NCBI GenBank assembly: GCA_028278675.1
Contig: JAQAJJ010000003.1
Location: forward strand, 1,042-65,041
Length of the DNA: 64,000 nucleotides
Reading direction: 5' to 3'
DNA from: Candidatus Azophilus lithoversatilis
Lineage (GTDB): Bacteria; Pseudomonadota; Gammaproteobacteria; Pseudomonadales; Azotimanducaceae
The position numbers were made by a program, and so were the translations under genes. Below, one piece after another: positions 8,521 through 17,351 of the stretch. The notes below the pieces were generated by a model. It ran no database searches, was not told the DNA's origin, and saw only the letters and a program-made list of their open reading frames with translations. How positions within the stretch are numbered: position 1 is the first letter of the stretch; every line of letters starts with the position of its first letter.

Positions 8521-9185
8521 CAGTCCAAATGATCGATGATGCGTGCCAGCACATCGCCGATGTAGCCGATGAACAGGGTGTCCATGTCCGAGGCGAAATG
8601 GTTCGGCCTGCGGCTGCCCACGGCTAGGCAGCCCTCGCCGGCCTTCAGCGCCAAGGGCAGCAGCACGGCGCTGCCGTCCTTGTCGTGTTCCTGAACAGGG
8701 AAGACGACTTTGAGTTCGCTGGCCCGCAGGGTTGAGCACAGCGGCTGCGAGTTATGGACCAGGCTGCCGGTGGGCAGGGTGCCGGCGTGGCCGCGCAAAT
8801 GGTCGAGGTTCAAGTGCTCACGCTGCAGGTGGCAGCAAACGAAGTCGGCATCGAAGTCCGCCAGCAGATGGGTGGCCAGCACCTCGTTCAGTTCATGCCA
8901 GCTGGCCACGTCGAGCAGCGCCAAGGTCAGGGAGCGGGTCTTGGTGAACAGGTCGTCGTTGGCCCGGGCGGTCTGGATGAGGTCGTTGAGCTGCCGATGC
9001 ACTCGAATGTTGCGCTCCCGCAGCACTTCGACCTGCCGTTCGATCAGCGAAATAGCGCCCCCGGACTTGTGCGGCAGGGCCAATTCGGAAAGCAGTGTGG
9101 GGTGGGTTTGGAAAAAGTCGGGGTAGCGCTTGAGGTAGTCGACGACCTGCTGTTCGACCACTTCAACCAATTGCGGTTCGCTCAC
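8520..9185 (-). CDS. DUF484 (YigA-like) protein
   Basis: A 221-residue soluble protein with the DUF484 opening (YLKRYPDFFQTHP...L, about 17-33). A short coiled-coil region containing LIERQVEVLRERN follows at about 43-75, then a GAF-like C-terminal half. It sits in the standard position between dapF and xerC and starts at GTG 9185, overlapping the dapF stop by four bases. Molecular function is unknown; a sensory GAF role is only an inference from fold. Confidence 0.85.
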   Translation of the reverse strand: MSEPQLVEVVEQQVVDYLKRYPDFFQTHPTLLSELALPHKSGGAISLIERQVEVLRERNIRVHRQLNDLIQTARANDDLFTKTRSLTLALLDVASWHELNEVLATHLLADFDADFVCCHLQREHLNLDHLRGHAGTLPTGSLVHNSQPLCSTLRASELKVVFPVQEHDKDGSAVLLPLALKAGEGCLAVGSRRPNHFASDMDTLFIGYIGDVLARIIDHLD

Positions 9186-10036
9186 AGCTTTAAAATGCCT
9201 TCGTAAACCAAGGTGGCGGCGCCCGTCATTCTAACGGGCGTGCCGGCGCCCTGCCAGTGGACCCAAACTTTGCCGCCGGGCAAGGACACCTTGACCTTCG
9301 GGTCGAGCCAGCCGTGCAGGCGTCCGGCCACCACGGCAGCGCAAGCGCCGGTGCCGCAGGCCCGGGTTTCCCCCACCCCGCGTTCATGGACGCGCAGTCG
9401 CACGTAGCCCTGATCGACGATCTCGCAGAAGCCGATGTTGGCGCCCTCGGGGAAGCAGGGATGGCGGCTGAGTTCACCACCCGCCTCGCCCACCGGTGCG
9501 GAGGAGACGCTATCGACAAAGATCACGCCGTGCGGGTTGCCCACGGATATGGGCGTAAACTCCATGCTGTTGCCGGCGGCGTTGAAGCGCCAAACACCAT
9601 CTCGCCCCGCTGGCGAAACGTTGTTTTGAGCTGGCCTGAAAGGCATCGCGTCTGGATTCGTCGAAGGCGCCTGCAGCTCGATTTCGACATCGCGTCCGGC
9701 CAGTGCGCCACTCACCCGACCGCCATCGCTGTCCAACGTCAGGCAGGGCTTGAAGCTCAATTGCCGGTCGTGAATGAAGCGCACGATGCAGCGGGCGCCG
9801 TTGCCGCACTGCTCGGCGGGGCCGCCGTCCGCGTTGAAGATGCGGTAGTTGAAGTCAACGTCCGGGGCTGTCGGCGGTTCCACCGCCAGTAGTTGATCGA
9901 AGCCGATGCCGGTCTTGCGATCCGCCCAACGGCGGATGAGCGGCGGCGCTAGCCGAAAGTCCTGGGTGACCAGGTCGATGACCATGAAGTCATTGCCCAG
10001 GCCGTGCATCTTGGCGAATCGAAGCGGTTCACCCAT
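9182..10036 (-). CDS. dapF: diaminopimelate epimerase
   Basis: A 284-residue enzyme converting LL- to meso-diaminopimelate for peptidoglycan and lysine. Both catalytic cysteines are present, in EQCGNGARC and RACGTGACA. The N-terminal FAKMHGLGNDFMV is diagnostic. The ATG at 10036 is chosen because homologs begin just before FAKMHG; a longer form from 10054 adds six residues. It overlaps the lysA stop by 8 bp, so translation is likely coupled. Confidence 0.96.
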   Translation of the reverse strand: MGEPLRFAKMHGLGNDFMVIDLVTQDFRLAPPLIRRWADRKTGIGFDQLLAVEPPTAPDVDFNYRIFNADGGPAEQCGNGARCIVRFIHDRQLSFKPCLTLDSDGGRVSGALAGRDVEIELQAPSTNPDAMPFRPAQNNVSPAGRDGVWRFNAAGNSMEFTPISVGNPHGVIFVDSVSSAPVGEAGGELSRHPCFPEGANIGFCEIVDQGYVRLRVHERGVGETRACGTGACAAVVAGRLHGWLDPKVKVSLPGGKVWVHWQGAGTPVRMTGAATLVYEGILKL

Positions 10037-11291
10037 GGGCGTCGATTCGTTCAAGGGCCAGCTGGTCGTTGATGTGCTCGCGGCGGCGCACCACGCGAAA
10101 GCGGTCGCCTTCCACCAGCACTTCCGCGGGCCGGCCCCGAGCGTTGTAGTTGGAGCTCTGCGCCATCCCGTAGGCCCCCGCGGAACCCACCGCCAGCAGA
10201 TCGCCCGGCGCCAGGGTCAGTTGCCGCCGGCGGGCCAGGAAGTCGCCGCTTTCACAAATCGGGCCGACGATGTCCCAGCAGTCGGCCGAGGCGCCGTCGC
10301 CGGGGGGCAACACCGGCTCCACCCAGTGCCAGGCCTGGTAGAGCGCAGGCCGCAGCAGGTCGTTCATGGCGGCGTCCACCACGGCGAAGCTCGGCTGGCC
10401 GTCCTGACTGCCTGGCTTAAGATACTCGACTCTTGTCAGCAGCACGCCGGCGTTGGCGGTGAGAAAACGGCCCGGTTCAATGACCAGGGTTTGCGGCCGG
10501 TCGCGGAGACGCGCCTTGGCGGCGGTGGCCAACTCCCGCGGGTCGAGCGGCGTCTCATCCTGATAGGTGACGCCAAAGCCGCCGCCGATGTCGATGTGGC
10601 CAAGTTCGACGCTTGAGGCCTGCAATTCGTCGAGCAGGTCGAGCAGTCGGTCCAAGGCCTCCAGATAGGGACCGACCTGCTCGATTTGGGAGCCGATGTG
10701 GCACGCTAGGCCCGAGGCTTCAAGCCATGGGTGACGCTCGGCTTCAACCAGCAGTCCAACCGCTTCGCTGGCCTGGACGCCGAACTTGTTTTCCTTGAGT
10801 CCCGTGGCGATGTAGGGGTGGGTCCGGGCATCCACGTCGGGATTGACCCGCAGCGCCACCGGCGCGATTCGCTGCAGCCGTTCCGCTTGCCGGGCGATGC
10901 GCTGCAGCTCCGCGGCGCTTTCGACGTTGAAGCAGTGGATGCCGAGCTTCAGACCTAAGTTGATTTCGGCCTCGGATTTGCCCACCCCGGAAAACACCAC
11001 GGTTTCCGGGCGCGCTCCGGCGGCGATGACGCGCTGCAGTTCGCCGCCGGATACGATGTCGAAGCCCGCGCCGAGTCCATTAATCAGGCCCAGCACACCA
11101 AGGTTGGCGTTGGCCTTGACCGCGTAGCAGATTTCAGTCGGAATGTCGGCGAATGCCGCCTCAAGCCGCCGATACTGGGCGCTGATGGCGTCCGCCGAAT
11201 AGACGTAGGTGGGCGTGCCCACAGCTTCGGCGATGCCGGCGAGCGAAACCGGGCCGGCGCAGAGTGCGCCGCCTTGAACTTGGAAGGTCAT
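10029..11291 (-). CDS. lysA: diaminopimelate decarboxylase
   Basis: A 420-residue fold-III PLP enzyme producing lysine from meso-diaminopimelate. The PLP lysine is in CYAVKANAN (about 61) and the glycine loop and HIGSQI motif follow. The C-terminal SSNYNARGRP closes the active site. The open frame continues 45 codons upstream but that stretch is antisense-like and overlaps lptM. ATG 11291 shares four bases (ATGA) with the lptM stop and is the real start. Confidence 0.96.
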   Translation of the reverse strand: MTFQVQGGALCAGPVSLAGIAEAVGTPTYVYSADAISAQYRRLEAAFADIPTEICYAVKANANLGVLGLINGLGAGFDIVSGGELQRVIAAGARPETVVFSGVGKSEAEINLGLKLGIHCFNVESAAELQRIARQAERLQRIAPVALRVNPDVDARTHPYIATGLKENKFGVQASEAVGLLVEAERHPWLEASGLACHIGSQIEQVGPYLEALDRLLDLLDELQASSVELGHIDIGGGFGVTYQDETPLDPRELATAAKARLRDRPQTLVIEPGRFLTANAGVLLTRVEYLKPGSQDGQPSFAVVDAAMNDLLRPALYQAWHWVEPVLPPGDGASADCWDIVGPICESGDFLARRRQLTLAPGDLLAVGSAGAYGMAQSSNYNARGRPAEVLVEGDRFRVVRRREHINDQLALERIDAHG

Positions 11292-11416
11292 TGGATTTCG
11301 CCCGAGCGGGGTTCGGCGTGAATCGTCCCGCCATCTTCGCCGGGCAAGTGGAGCGGGCCTTTCTGGCCGCAGGTGACCACCAGCGAGACAGTCAAGGCAA
11401 GCAGGAACCAACGCAC
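11288..11416 (-). CDS. lptM: small lipoprotein LptM (YifL)
   Basis: A 42-residue lipoprotein read directly from the minus strand between 11416 and 11288. It has a basic start (MRWF), a hydrophobic segment ALTVSLVVT, then the lipidated Cys16 followed by GQKGPLHLP, the conserved LptM signature. The start is GTG at 11416 and the TGA overlaps the lysA ATG. In E. coli LptM helps mature the LPS translocon LptDE by favouring native LptD disulfides. Placement directly upstream of lysA is the conserved location in gammaproteobacteria. Easily missed because it is so short. Confidence 0.88.
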   Translation of the reverse strand: MRWFLLALTVSLVVTCGQKGPLHLPGEDGGTIHAEPRSGEIQ

Positions 11417-11640
11417 TTAAAGCCACCGCGGCAATTGGGTAAGCGGTGACTTTAATGGTCAGCCGCCTGCTAGCGCAAGGCGACGCTTGATTGTCGGCCA
11501 GTTGATATCACCGTGATGTCATCCTTGGGACGATCTCCCCGATTGCCGTGCGAGATGCCGGTTGGTTTCCGTAAGCCGGGTTCACAGCGGGTCGGCCCCC
11601 TCCAATAATGCGGATCGAGCCACCGACCGGGAAGACATTC

Positions 11641-12696
11641 ATGGCCACGTTCGAGTCGCGCATCCATGCGCTCATGATTGAACCGCATCCGAATGCCGAC
11701 CGTTTGGAGTTGGCCGCGATTGGCGGCTACCGGTGCGTGGTGGCAAAGGGCCAGTTCACCGACGGCGAACTGGCGGCTTACGTCCCGGAGGGCGCCGTTT
11801 GCCCGCGCTGGTTGATTGCCCACTTGGATTTGGTCGATAAGCTGGCGGGCAGGAGCAAAAACCGGGTGAAGGCGGTCCGGCTGCGCGGCGTGCTTTCGGA
11901 GGGTCTGGTCTATCCGCTCAAGGACGGCCGGATTCGCGGCAAGTTGGTGTCGCAGGGCGAAGACGTCACCGAACTGCTGGAGCTGGAGAAGTACGAGCCG
12001 CCCATTCCCATCGCCATGCAGGGCGAAGTGGAACCGGCTCATGGGGCCACGCTGCGCTACGAAGTCGAGGACCTCAAGAAGTACCCGGATGCCCTGCGCC
12101 GGGGGGAGCGGGTGGTCTTTACCGAGAAGCTGCACGGCACTTGGTGCTGCCTCGGCTGGCATCCGGACTACGGCCCCATCGTCACATCCAAGGGCCTATC
12201 CGACAGAGGGTTGATCCTTAAGATCAACCAAGCCAACCGCGACAACCTCTACGTCAGCGCTTGGCGTCAACGGGAGGCGGCGTTCAAGCAGGCTCGCGCC
12301 GAGTTGGCGCCTGAAGGCGGGCCGTTCTATGTGCTCGGCGAGCTTTATGGCCGCGGGGTGCAGGATCTGCACTACGGACAGCCCAATCCAGCCTTCGCGG
12401 CCTTCGATGCCTATTTGGGTGCGCCTCGCAGGGGGTGCTATCTTTCCCCGGCGGCCTTTGCATCGTCGATCGGCAAGCACTTCGCGCTGGTGCCCGTAGT
12501 GTACAAGGGGGCATTCAGCGAAGAGGCGCTTCAGGCCCACACGGAGGGCCCCACGGCCTTGGCGGGCCGGCACATGCGCGAGGGCGTGGTGGTGAGGCCG
12601 GTGGCTGAGCGGGAGTCACCTGAGTTCGGGCGCGTCATCCTCAAAAGCGTATCTGCGGACTACCTGACCCGCAAAGGCGGCACGCAGTACAACTGA
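11641..12696 (+). CDS. ATP-dependent RNA ligase, Rnl5 (Deinococcus DraRnl) type
   Basis: A 351-residue protein with an N-terminal OB-like domain (about 1-115; PHPNADRLELAAIGGY resembles the EMAP/tRNA-binding fold) and a C-terminal nucleotidyltransferase domain. The predicted adenylated lysine is Lys163 in TEKLHGTW (motif I), with GELYG (III), REGVVVRP (IV) and VILKS (V). This N-terminal OB plus C-terminal ligase order is that of Deinococcus DraRnl, which seals nicks with a 3'-OH RNA end. ATG 11641 follows GGGAAG; an in-frame ATG at 11608 would add 11 poorly conserved residues. It is probably an RNA-repair enzyme. The gene occupies the place where cyaY is often found. Confidence 0.85.
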   Translation: MATFESRIHALMIEPHPNADRLELAAIGGYRCVVAKGQFTDGELAAYVPEGAVCPRWLIAHLDLVDKLAGRSKNRVKAVRLRGVLSEGLVYPLKDGRIRGKLVSQGEDVTELLELEKYEPPIPIAMQGEVEPAHGATLRYEVEDLKKYPDALRRGERVVFTEKLHGTWCCLGWHPDYGPIVTSKGLSDRGLILKINQANRDNLYVSAWRQREAAFKQARAELAPEGGPFYVLGELYGRGVQDLHYGQPNPAFAAFDAYLGAPRRGCYLSPAAFASSIGKHFALVPVVYKGAFSEEALQAHTEGPTALAGRHMREGVVVRPVAERESPEFGRVILKSVSADYLTRKGGTQYN

Positions 12697-12713
12697 AAGT
12701 TGTCATGGTCAGG

Positions 12714-12804
12714 CTTCCATGGAAAAAATGGAGACAGCTCAGCGGCTGGCGGGTTGTTCCTTCGGCGTCGGCGGCGTGCCGTTCTGGGGCAAGCTAAGGG
12801 CTTC
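12714..12804 (+). repeat. 87-bp dispersed repeat, copy 1
   Basis: Copy beginning CTTCCATGGAAAAAATGG and ending GGCAAGCTAAGGGCTTC, between the RNA ligase and the convergent phosphoesterase. The plus frame from 12719 reads MEKMETAQRLAGCSFG and continues as in the other copies. The phosphoesterase stop codon falls at the edge of this repeat. Confidence 0.85.
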
Positions 12805-13585
12805 AGCATCGCCGGCGCACCGGACTGGGCGAGCCAACGGCTTCCAGGTTTTCAATGCGCTCCAGCGTGCTGCTCCCGGTTGGGTAGCGCCCTTGGGTCA
12901 GCGCCTTGGCCAGGGCGCGAATGCGTGGCAGCGCCAAGGGACGGTAGCGGATGTGCTCAACGGACACGTTGATGTGCGGGGAGCGGGTGACGGGCGCGGC
13001 ATGGGTGTGGCCGTGAACGTTCACCCAACCCTCCGGCAGGTCGGACAGGGGCATGTGGGTGAACAGCAGCGGTGGGTCCCCCGGGGCGTACAGCAAGGAG
13101 CAGATGTCGTCGAAGCCGTCCACCCGCAGGCGGCCAGCGCCGGTCAAGTCGTGGTTGCCGACCACCAGTTGCTTAGTCCGGCCCGGCGCATGGCGAATGC
13201 GCGACCAAGTCGCTTCGCCCACCGCCTTGCGCATGGCTACGTCGCCCAGGAAGAGCAAGGCGTCCGCCGGCCCGACGGTGGTTGCCCAGTTGGCGTAGAG
13301 TTCTGCGTCCATGGCGGACGCGTTGGCGAATGGCCGATTGGTGTAGCGGATGATGTTCTCGTGACCCAAGTGCAAGTCCGACCATACCCAAACGGTGCTC
13401 TGCCCGCGTTCCAAGCCACGGGCCAAACACCGCGTCGGCAAGGCGTCCAGCGCACGCAGCATGGCGCGGAACACCTTACGCCCGTGTCGCCCATCGTCGG
13501 CCTTGCCTGCGGAGGCGGCTTCAAGATGCGCCCGGTAGGCGGCCTCCGCCTGCGCCAAGTCGGCGCCGAAACACTCGCTTTTCAT
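12803..13585 (-). CDS. calcineurin-like metallophosphoesterase
   Basis: A 260-residue phosphoesterase. The metal-site blocks are SDLHLGHENI (about 69), FLGDVA (about 112), VVGNHD (about 141), FTHMP (about 176) and NVHGHTH (about 188). An N-terminal extension of about 65 residues is predicted helical and unassigned. The last residues (PSPVRRRC) run into the 87-bp repeat, so the C-terminus may have been replaced. It converges on the RNA ligase, which makes RNA end-processing a reasonable but unproven role. argH lies 6 bp upstream on the same strand. Confidence 0.85.
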   Translation of the reverse strand: MKSECFGADLAQAEAAYRAHLEAASAGKADDGRHGRKVFRAMLRALDALPTRCLARGLERGQSTVWVWSDLHLGHENIIRYTNRPFANASAMDAELYANWATTVGPADALLFLGDVAMRKAVGEATWSRIRHAPGRTKQLVVGNHDLTGAGRLRVDGFDDICSLLYAPGDPPLLFTHMPLSDLPEGWVNVHGHTHAAPVTRSPHINVSVEHIRYRPLALPRIRALAKALTQGRYPTGSSTLERIENLEAVGSPSPVRRRC

Positions 13586-13591
13586 CAGCAG

Positions 13592-14986
13592 CTAAAAGTC
13601 GGCGGCAATTCGTTTGCGGCCCGCCTTGATGGCTTGGGTGGTTGCCGCCGGCGCCGTGCCGCCGATGTGGTTGCGGGCGGCCAACGAGCCTTCCGCCGTC
13701 AACACGTCGAACACGCCCGCTTCCACTCGATCGCCGGCCAGCGTCTTAAGTTGCGCCAAGGGGACTTCGTTCAGTTCGATGCCCTGCTGCACGGCGTAGG
13801 CGACGGCCTTGCCCACGGCCTCGTGCGCGTCGCGGAAAGGCGCTCCCCGGCGCACGAGATAGTCGGCAAAGTCCGTCGCCGTAGTGAATCCCTGCCGGGC
13901 GGCACGGGCCATCGCATCGGTGTCCGCCTCGATGTGCGGGAGCAGGCCGAGCATCGCGGTAAGGCAATTCTTAAGGGTGTCCACGGCGTCGAACAGCGGT
14001 TCCTTGTCCTCTTGGTTGTCCTTGTTGTAGGCCAAAGGCTGGCCCTTCATCAGGGTCAGCAACGCGGTCAGGTCGCCGAACACGCGGCCCGCCTTGCCGC
14101 GCACCAGTTCCGGCACATCCGGGTTCTTTTTCTGCGGCATGATGCTGGAGCCGGTGCAGAAGCGGTCCGGCAAGGAAATGAAGGCGAACGGCTGGCTGGT
14201 CCAGAGCACGAGCTCCTCGCACCACCGGCTCAGATGCATCATGGTCAGGGCGGCAGCGGCCGCGAACTCGATGGCGAAGTCGCGATCGCTCACTGCGTCG
14301 AGCGAGTTGGCCGCCAAGCCCTCGAAGCCGAGTTCCCGGGCGGTGAAGGCCCGGTCGATGGGGAAGGTCGTGCCTGCCAGGGCGGCGGCGCCGAGGGGCA
14401 TTTGATTGACTCGGCGGCGGCAGTCCACCAGGCGGTCGCGGTCGCGCAGCAGCATCTCGAACCAAGCCAGCATGTGATGACCAAAGCTGATGGGCTGCGC
14501 GGCCTGCAGATGGGTGTAGCCCGGCATGACCGCCTCACGGTAGCGCTCCGCGATATCGAGAAGGACGCTTGCCAAGGCGTTTTCCAAGGCCACCAGGGCA
14601 TCGATCTCGTCGCGCAGGTACAGGCGCAGGTCGGTGGCGACCTGATCGTTACGGGAGCGGGCGGTGTGCAGCTTCTTGCCGGTCTCGCCGATCAACTCGA
14701 TCAGCCGGTGCTCGATGTTCATGTGGACGTCTTCGAGGTCGGTGCGCCATTCAAAGCGGCCGGCGTTGATCTCGTCTTCGATTTGCGCAAGTCCCCCCTG
14801 GATCTGCTCGGCCTCGTCGTTGGACAGCACACCGACGTGCGCCAACATGCGGCAATGGGCGATCGAGCCGCGGATATCGTGGTGGTGGAGCCGCTGGTCG
14901 AAGGACACGGAGGCGGTGAACGCCTCGACGAAGTGGTCGGTGTCTTCGAGAATGCGGCCTTGAAGCAGCTTGGCCTTGGTGTTCAT
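13592..14986 (-). CDS. argH: argininosuccinate lyase
   Basis: A 464-residue member of the fumarase/aspartase superfamily that splits argininosuccinate to arginine and fumarate. The superfamily signature [12 protein letters not shown] lies near residues 278-289. The catalytic-serine loop, HTARSRND and [11 protein letters not shown] are all present. Its divergence from the algR-like/hemC cluster is conserved in Pseudomonas-type genomes. Confidence 0.96.
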   Translation of the reverse strand: MNTKAKLLQGRILEDTDHFVEAFTASVSFDQRLHHHDIRGSIAHCRMLAHVGVLSNDEAEQIQGGLAQIEDEINAGRFEWRTDLEDVHMNIEHRLIELIGETGKKLHTARSRNDQVATDLRLYLRDEIDALVALENALASVLLDIAERYREAVMPGYTHLQAAQPISFGHHMLAWFEMLLRDRDRLVDCRRRVNQMPLGAAALAGTTFPIDRAFTARELGFEGLAANSLDAVSDRDFAIEFAAAAALTMMHLSRWCEELVLWTSQPFAFISLPDRFCTGSSIMPQKKNPDVPELVRGKAGRVFGDLTALLTLMKGQPLAYNKDNQEDKEPLFDAVDTLKNCLTAMLGLLPHIEADTDAMARAARQGFTTATDFADYLVRRGAPFRDAHEAVGKAVAYAVQQGIELNEVPLAQLKTLAGDRVEAGVFDVLTAEGSLAARNHIGGTAPAATTQAIKAGRKRIAADF

Positions 14987-14988
14987 GG

Positions 14989-15546
14989 ATGAATTATAGC
15001 GGCAAGGGTTTGCTTACAGGCGAGGGCGATGTACTGTCGCTTGCCAAGGCATGGGTTGGCGACTTCAGCGCCGGTGCCGTGCGCCGCCAAATCGCCGCCA
15101 AATCGATGCGCGGCATTGAGCTGGTGCCCGTGCTCGATGTACGTTGCTTCCTAGCGCACCAAAAGTACGTCACCGCGGTCCACGGCAAGGGGGAAACCAT
15201 CATCACCGAATCGTTGCGCGACCTTGAGGCGGAGTTCGCCGACGCCTTCCTGCGCGTGCATCGCAACGCCTTGGTCAGCGTCGGGTTCATCGAAGGCTTC
15301 GAGCGTCCGGCACCGAGACGCTATCAGCTACGGTTGGCGGGCGTTGATCGTCACATCCCGGTGAGTCGGCGGCATGCACCGGTGGTGCGTCACCGAATCG
15401 AAGCCTTGGCTGGATCAAAAAGGTGTGGCGAAGGACTCGGACAGCGGAGCAGGCGCGGTCCGCAGACGGGCGATCAGTTGCCTCTTCCAGCAGGGTCGAA
15501 GCTTCGCCCGAACGGCCTTTCTTGGCGTACGGCGGCCCATGGCTGA
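14989..15546 (+). CDS. LytTR DNA-binding protein resembling AlgR without its receiver domain
   Basis: A 185-residue open frame. Residues about 38-135 form a LytTR DNA-binding domain ([33 protein letters not shown]) close to the C-terminal half of AlgR. The phosphoacceptor receiver domain expected in front is absent, and the first 35 residues resemble only a linker. The annotated ATG is just 2 bp from the argH start, leaving no room for a promoter, so the true start may be an internal one (for example near 15110) or the gene may be a deletion remnant. The last 45 residues overlap the hemC leader and stop 8 bp inside hemC. Confidence 0.72.
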   Translation: MNYSGKGLLTGEGDVLSLAKAWVGDFSAGAVRRQIAAKSMRGIELVPVLDVRCFLAHQKYVTAVHGKGETIITESLRDLEAEFADAFLRVHRNALVSVGFIEGFERPAPRRYQLRLAGVDRHIPVSRRHAPVVRHRIEALAGSKRCGEGLGQRSRRGPQTGDQLPLPAGSKLRPNGLSWRTAAHG

Positions 15547-16450
15547 CATTCGCATCGCCACCCGCAGGAGTCAGCTCGCCATTTGGCAGGCGTCGTTCGT
15601 AAAGGGCGAATTGGAGCGCGCCCATCCGGGTCTTGACGTGGCCTTGGTTGGCCTGTCCACGGCTGGCGACCGCTGGCTTGATGCGCCCTTGAGCGAGGCG
15701 GGCGGCAAGGGACTGTTCGTCAATGAACTGGAAGCTGCCCTGCTTCGGGAAGACGCTGATCTAGCGGTGCACTCGATGAAGGATGTGCCCGCGCAATTGA
15801 ACGACGGATTCGCCATGCCGGTCATTGCCTACCGGGAAGACGTCCGCGACGCTTGGATCAGCCCGCACGGACGCCTTGACAGCATCCGCTCGGGGGCATT
15901 GGTCGGCTCCTCGAGCCTGCGCCGCAAGGCGCAGATTCTGGCGGCCCGCCCCGACCTTGAGGTTCGGCCCATTCGCGGCAATGTGGACACTCGGCTGGCC
16001 AAGCTGGATGCCGGCGAGTTCGACGCCATCGTGTTGGCGATGGCGGGCTTAAGTCGATTGGGCTGGGCGGCCCGCGCCGACGAGGCGATTAGCGTCACGC
16101 GCTGCTTGCCGGCGGCGGGACAGGGGGCGCTGGGCATTGAATGCTTGGGCGGCAACGAGCGCATCATCAAGTTGCTTGCTCCCTTGCGCGATCCGGTGAC
16201 GGCCGCCTGCGTGACCGCGGAGCGGGGCGTCAGCGCCGCCTTGGGCGCCGACTGCAGCCTGCCGCTGGCTGCCTATGCGGAGCTTCAGGAGGGTCAAACT
16301 TGGCTGCGCGCCCTGTTGGCGTCGCCCGATGGAATAACACTGCTGAGGGCGGAGGCGCGGGGCCCGTCGGTCCGTGAGGTGGTGGACTCCGTTGTGGGTG
16401 ACCTGAACGCCTTGGGTGCTGCGGACTTGCTGGATCGGTTGAGAGTCTAG
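15539..16450 (+). CDS. hemC: hydroxymethylbilane synthase (porphobilinogen deaminase)
   Basis: A 303-residue enzyme that joins four porphobilinogen units. It shows IATRRSQLAIWQA at the start, VHSMKDVP, the arginine pair in GSSSLRRKAQ, and the dipyrromethane-cofactor cysteine in GADCSLPLAAY (about 240). The ATG at 15539 is chosen over upstream in-frame codons because homologs begin there. Its TAG stop (16448-16450) lies inside the CTAG that borders a MITE-like element. Confidence 0.96.
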   Translation: MADIRIATRRSQLAIWQASFVKGELERAHPGLDVALVGLSTAGDRWLDAPLSEAGGKGLFVNELEAALLREDADLAVHSMKDVPAQLNDGFAMPVIAYREDVRDAWISPHGRLDSIRSGALVGSSSLRRKAQILAARPDLEVRPIRGNVDTRLAKLDAGEFDAIVLAMAGLSRLGWAARADEAISVTRCLPAAGQGALGIECLGGNERIIKLLAPLRDPVTAACVTAERGVSAALGADCSLPLAAYAELQEGQTWLRALLASPDGITLLRAEARGPSVREVVDSVVGDLNALGAADLLDRLRV

Positions 16451-16652
16451 TGCTCCATCAAGTTGATAATGTCGCGTCAGTCGCGGCGGGAGCGTTTCGG
16501 GCCCTGTGCTCCAGCGCAGGCAGGTGCGTTCCCCGGCTGAAGGTTCCATTGTCGGCCCTTGAGGTATGGCGGATACGACTGCGGGCCTCCGCCGCGCGTC
16601 TGAGCGCTTGTGGACGCACTGATGCGTCAATATCAGCTTGATGGAGCACTAG
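16447..16652. mobile_element. MITE-like element 2 in the hemC/hemD junction
   Basis: Terminal inverted repeats of 35 bp (16447-16481 and 16618-16652) match at 31 positions, both starting from CTAG and then TGCTCCATCAAG. The interior has no gene. Removing one CTAG plus the core rejoins hemC and hemD as GTCTAGTGAGC, so the hemC stop TAG and hemD start GTG would share a base. The insertion therefore left both genes intact. The right end supplies GGAG five bases before the hemD GTG. Confidence 0.85.
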
Positions 16653-17335
16653 TGAGCATCTGGATCACTCGCTCGGAACCGGGGGCGACGGCGTTGGCTG
16701 ACGCCATCGAAGGGGCGGGCTTCAAGCCGTTCAAGGCGCCGGTTCTAAGCATCGAATCCCTGCCTTTTGAACTGCCGGAGGGTCGCTTCAACGTTGTGAT
16801 CTTTCTGTCCGCGCACAGTGCGCGTTTGGCCGCTCAAACGGTCAAGGGACGTTTTAACCGAGCCTTCGCGGTGGGTCGCCGGACGCGGCAAGTTCTAATT
16901 GAGTTGGGCCTCGAAGCGACAGCCGCCGAAACCGAGTCCAGTGAGGGCCTGCTTGCCGACTTGCCGGACCTGGCGCATCAGAGCGTTCTGTTGGTAAGCG
17001 GGACTGGCGGGCGCAATGTCCTCGGTCCCGGCCTCGAAGAGCGAGGCGCCGTTGTCAAGCGTCTTGAGGTCTATCGACGGGTGCCGATCTCCCCCTGCGT
17101 CCATTGCGCCGAGATCGACGCCGCGGTTGCATCAAGCGGCGATGGATTCCGGCAAGCGGCGCGGGTATGGTTGGCCGCAGGTGGTGCGCCGGAACTGCCG
17201 GTCCTGGTGCCATCCGCGCGGGTCGGGGCGCTGGGCGCCGGATTGGGCCTGGCCAACGTCATCGAGTGCGCCGGAGCCGATTCCGAAGCGGTGCTTGCCA
17301 CCCTGCGCTCAATGAAACGGGAGTGCTTGGTTTAG
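16652..17335 (+). CDS. hemD: uroporphyrinogen-III synthase
   Basis: A 227-residue cytosolic enzyme that closes hydroxymethylbilane to uroporphyrinogen III. Sequence conservation in this family is low, but the opening IWITRSEPGA, the two-lobe pattern, VSGTGGRNVLG and position after hemC support it. The start is GTG 16652; an upstream in-frame ATG at 16610 lies inside the MITE and is rejected. The ribosome-binding site GGAG comes from the end of the mobile element. Confidence 0.88.
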   Translation: MSIWITRSEPGATALADAIEGAGFKPFKAPVLSIESLPFELPEGRFNVVIFLSAHSARLAAQTVKGRFNRAFAVGRRTRQVLIELGLEATAAETESSEGLLADLPDLAHQSVLLVSGTGGRNVLGPGLEERGAVVKRLEVYRRVPISPCVHCAEIDAAVASSGDGFRQAARVWLAAGGAPELPVLVPSARVGALGAGLGLANVIECAGADSEAVLATLRSMKRECLV

Positions 17336-17351
17336 ATGTTCGATGAGAGCC

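Noticed and set aside
12719-14992. 757-codon plus-strand open frame
   Set aside because: It is antisense to argH and the phosphoesterase, both with clear family motifs. Long antisense frames are common in GC-rich DNA; only its first 29 codons, in the 87-bp repeat, are of interest.
16610-16651. Upstream ATG start for hemD
   Set aside because: These codons belong to the right end of the MITE-like element and have no counterpart in HemD proteins; GTG 16652 fits the family start.
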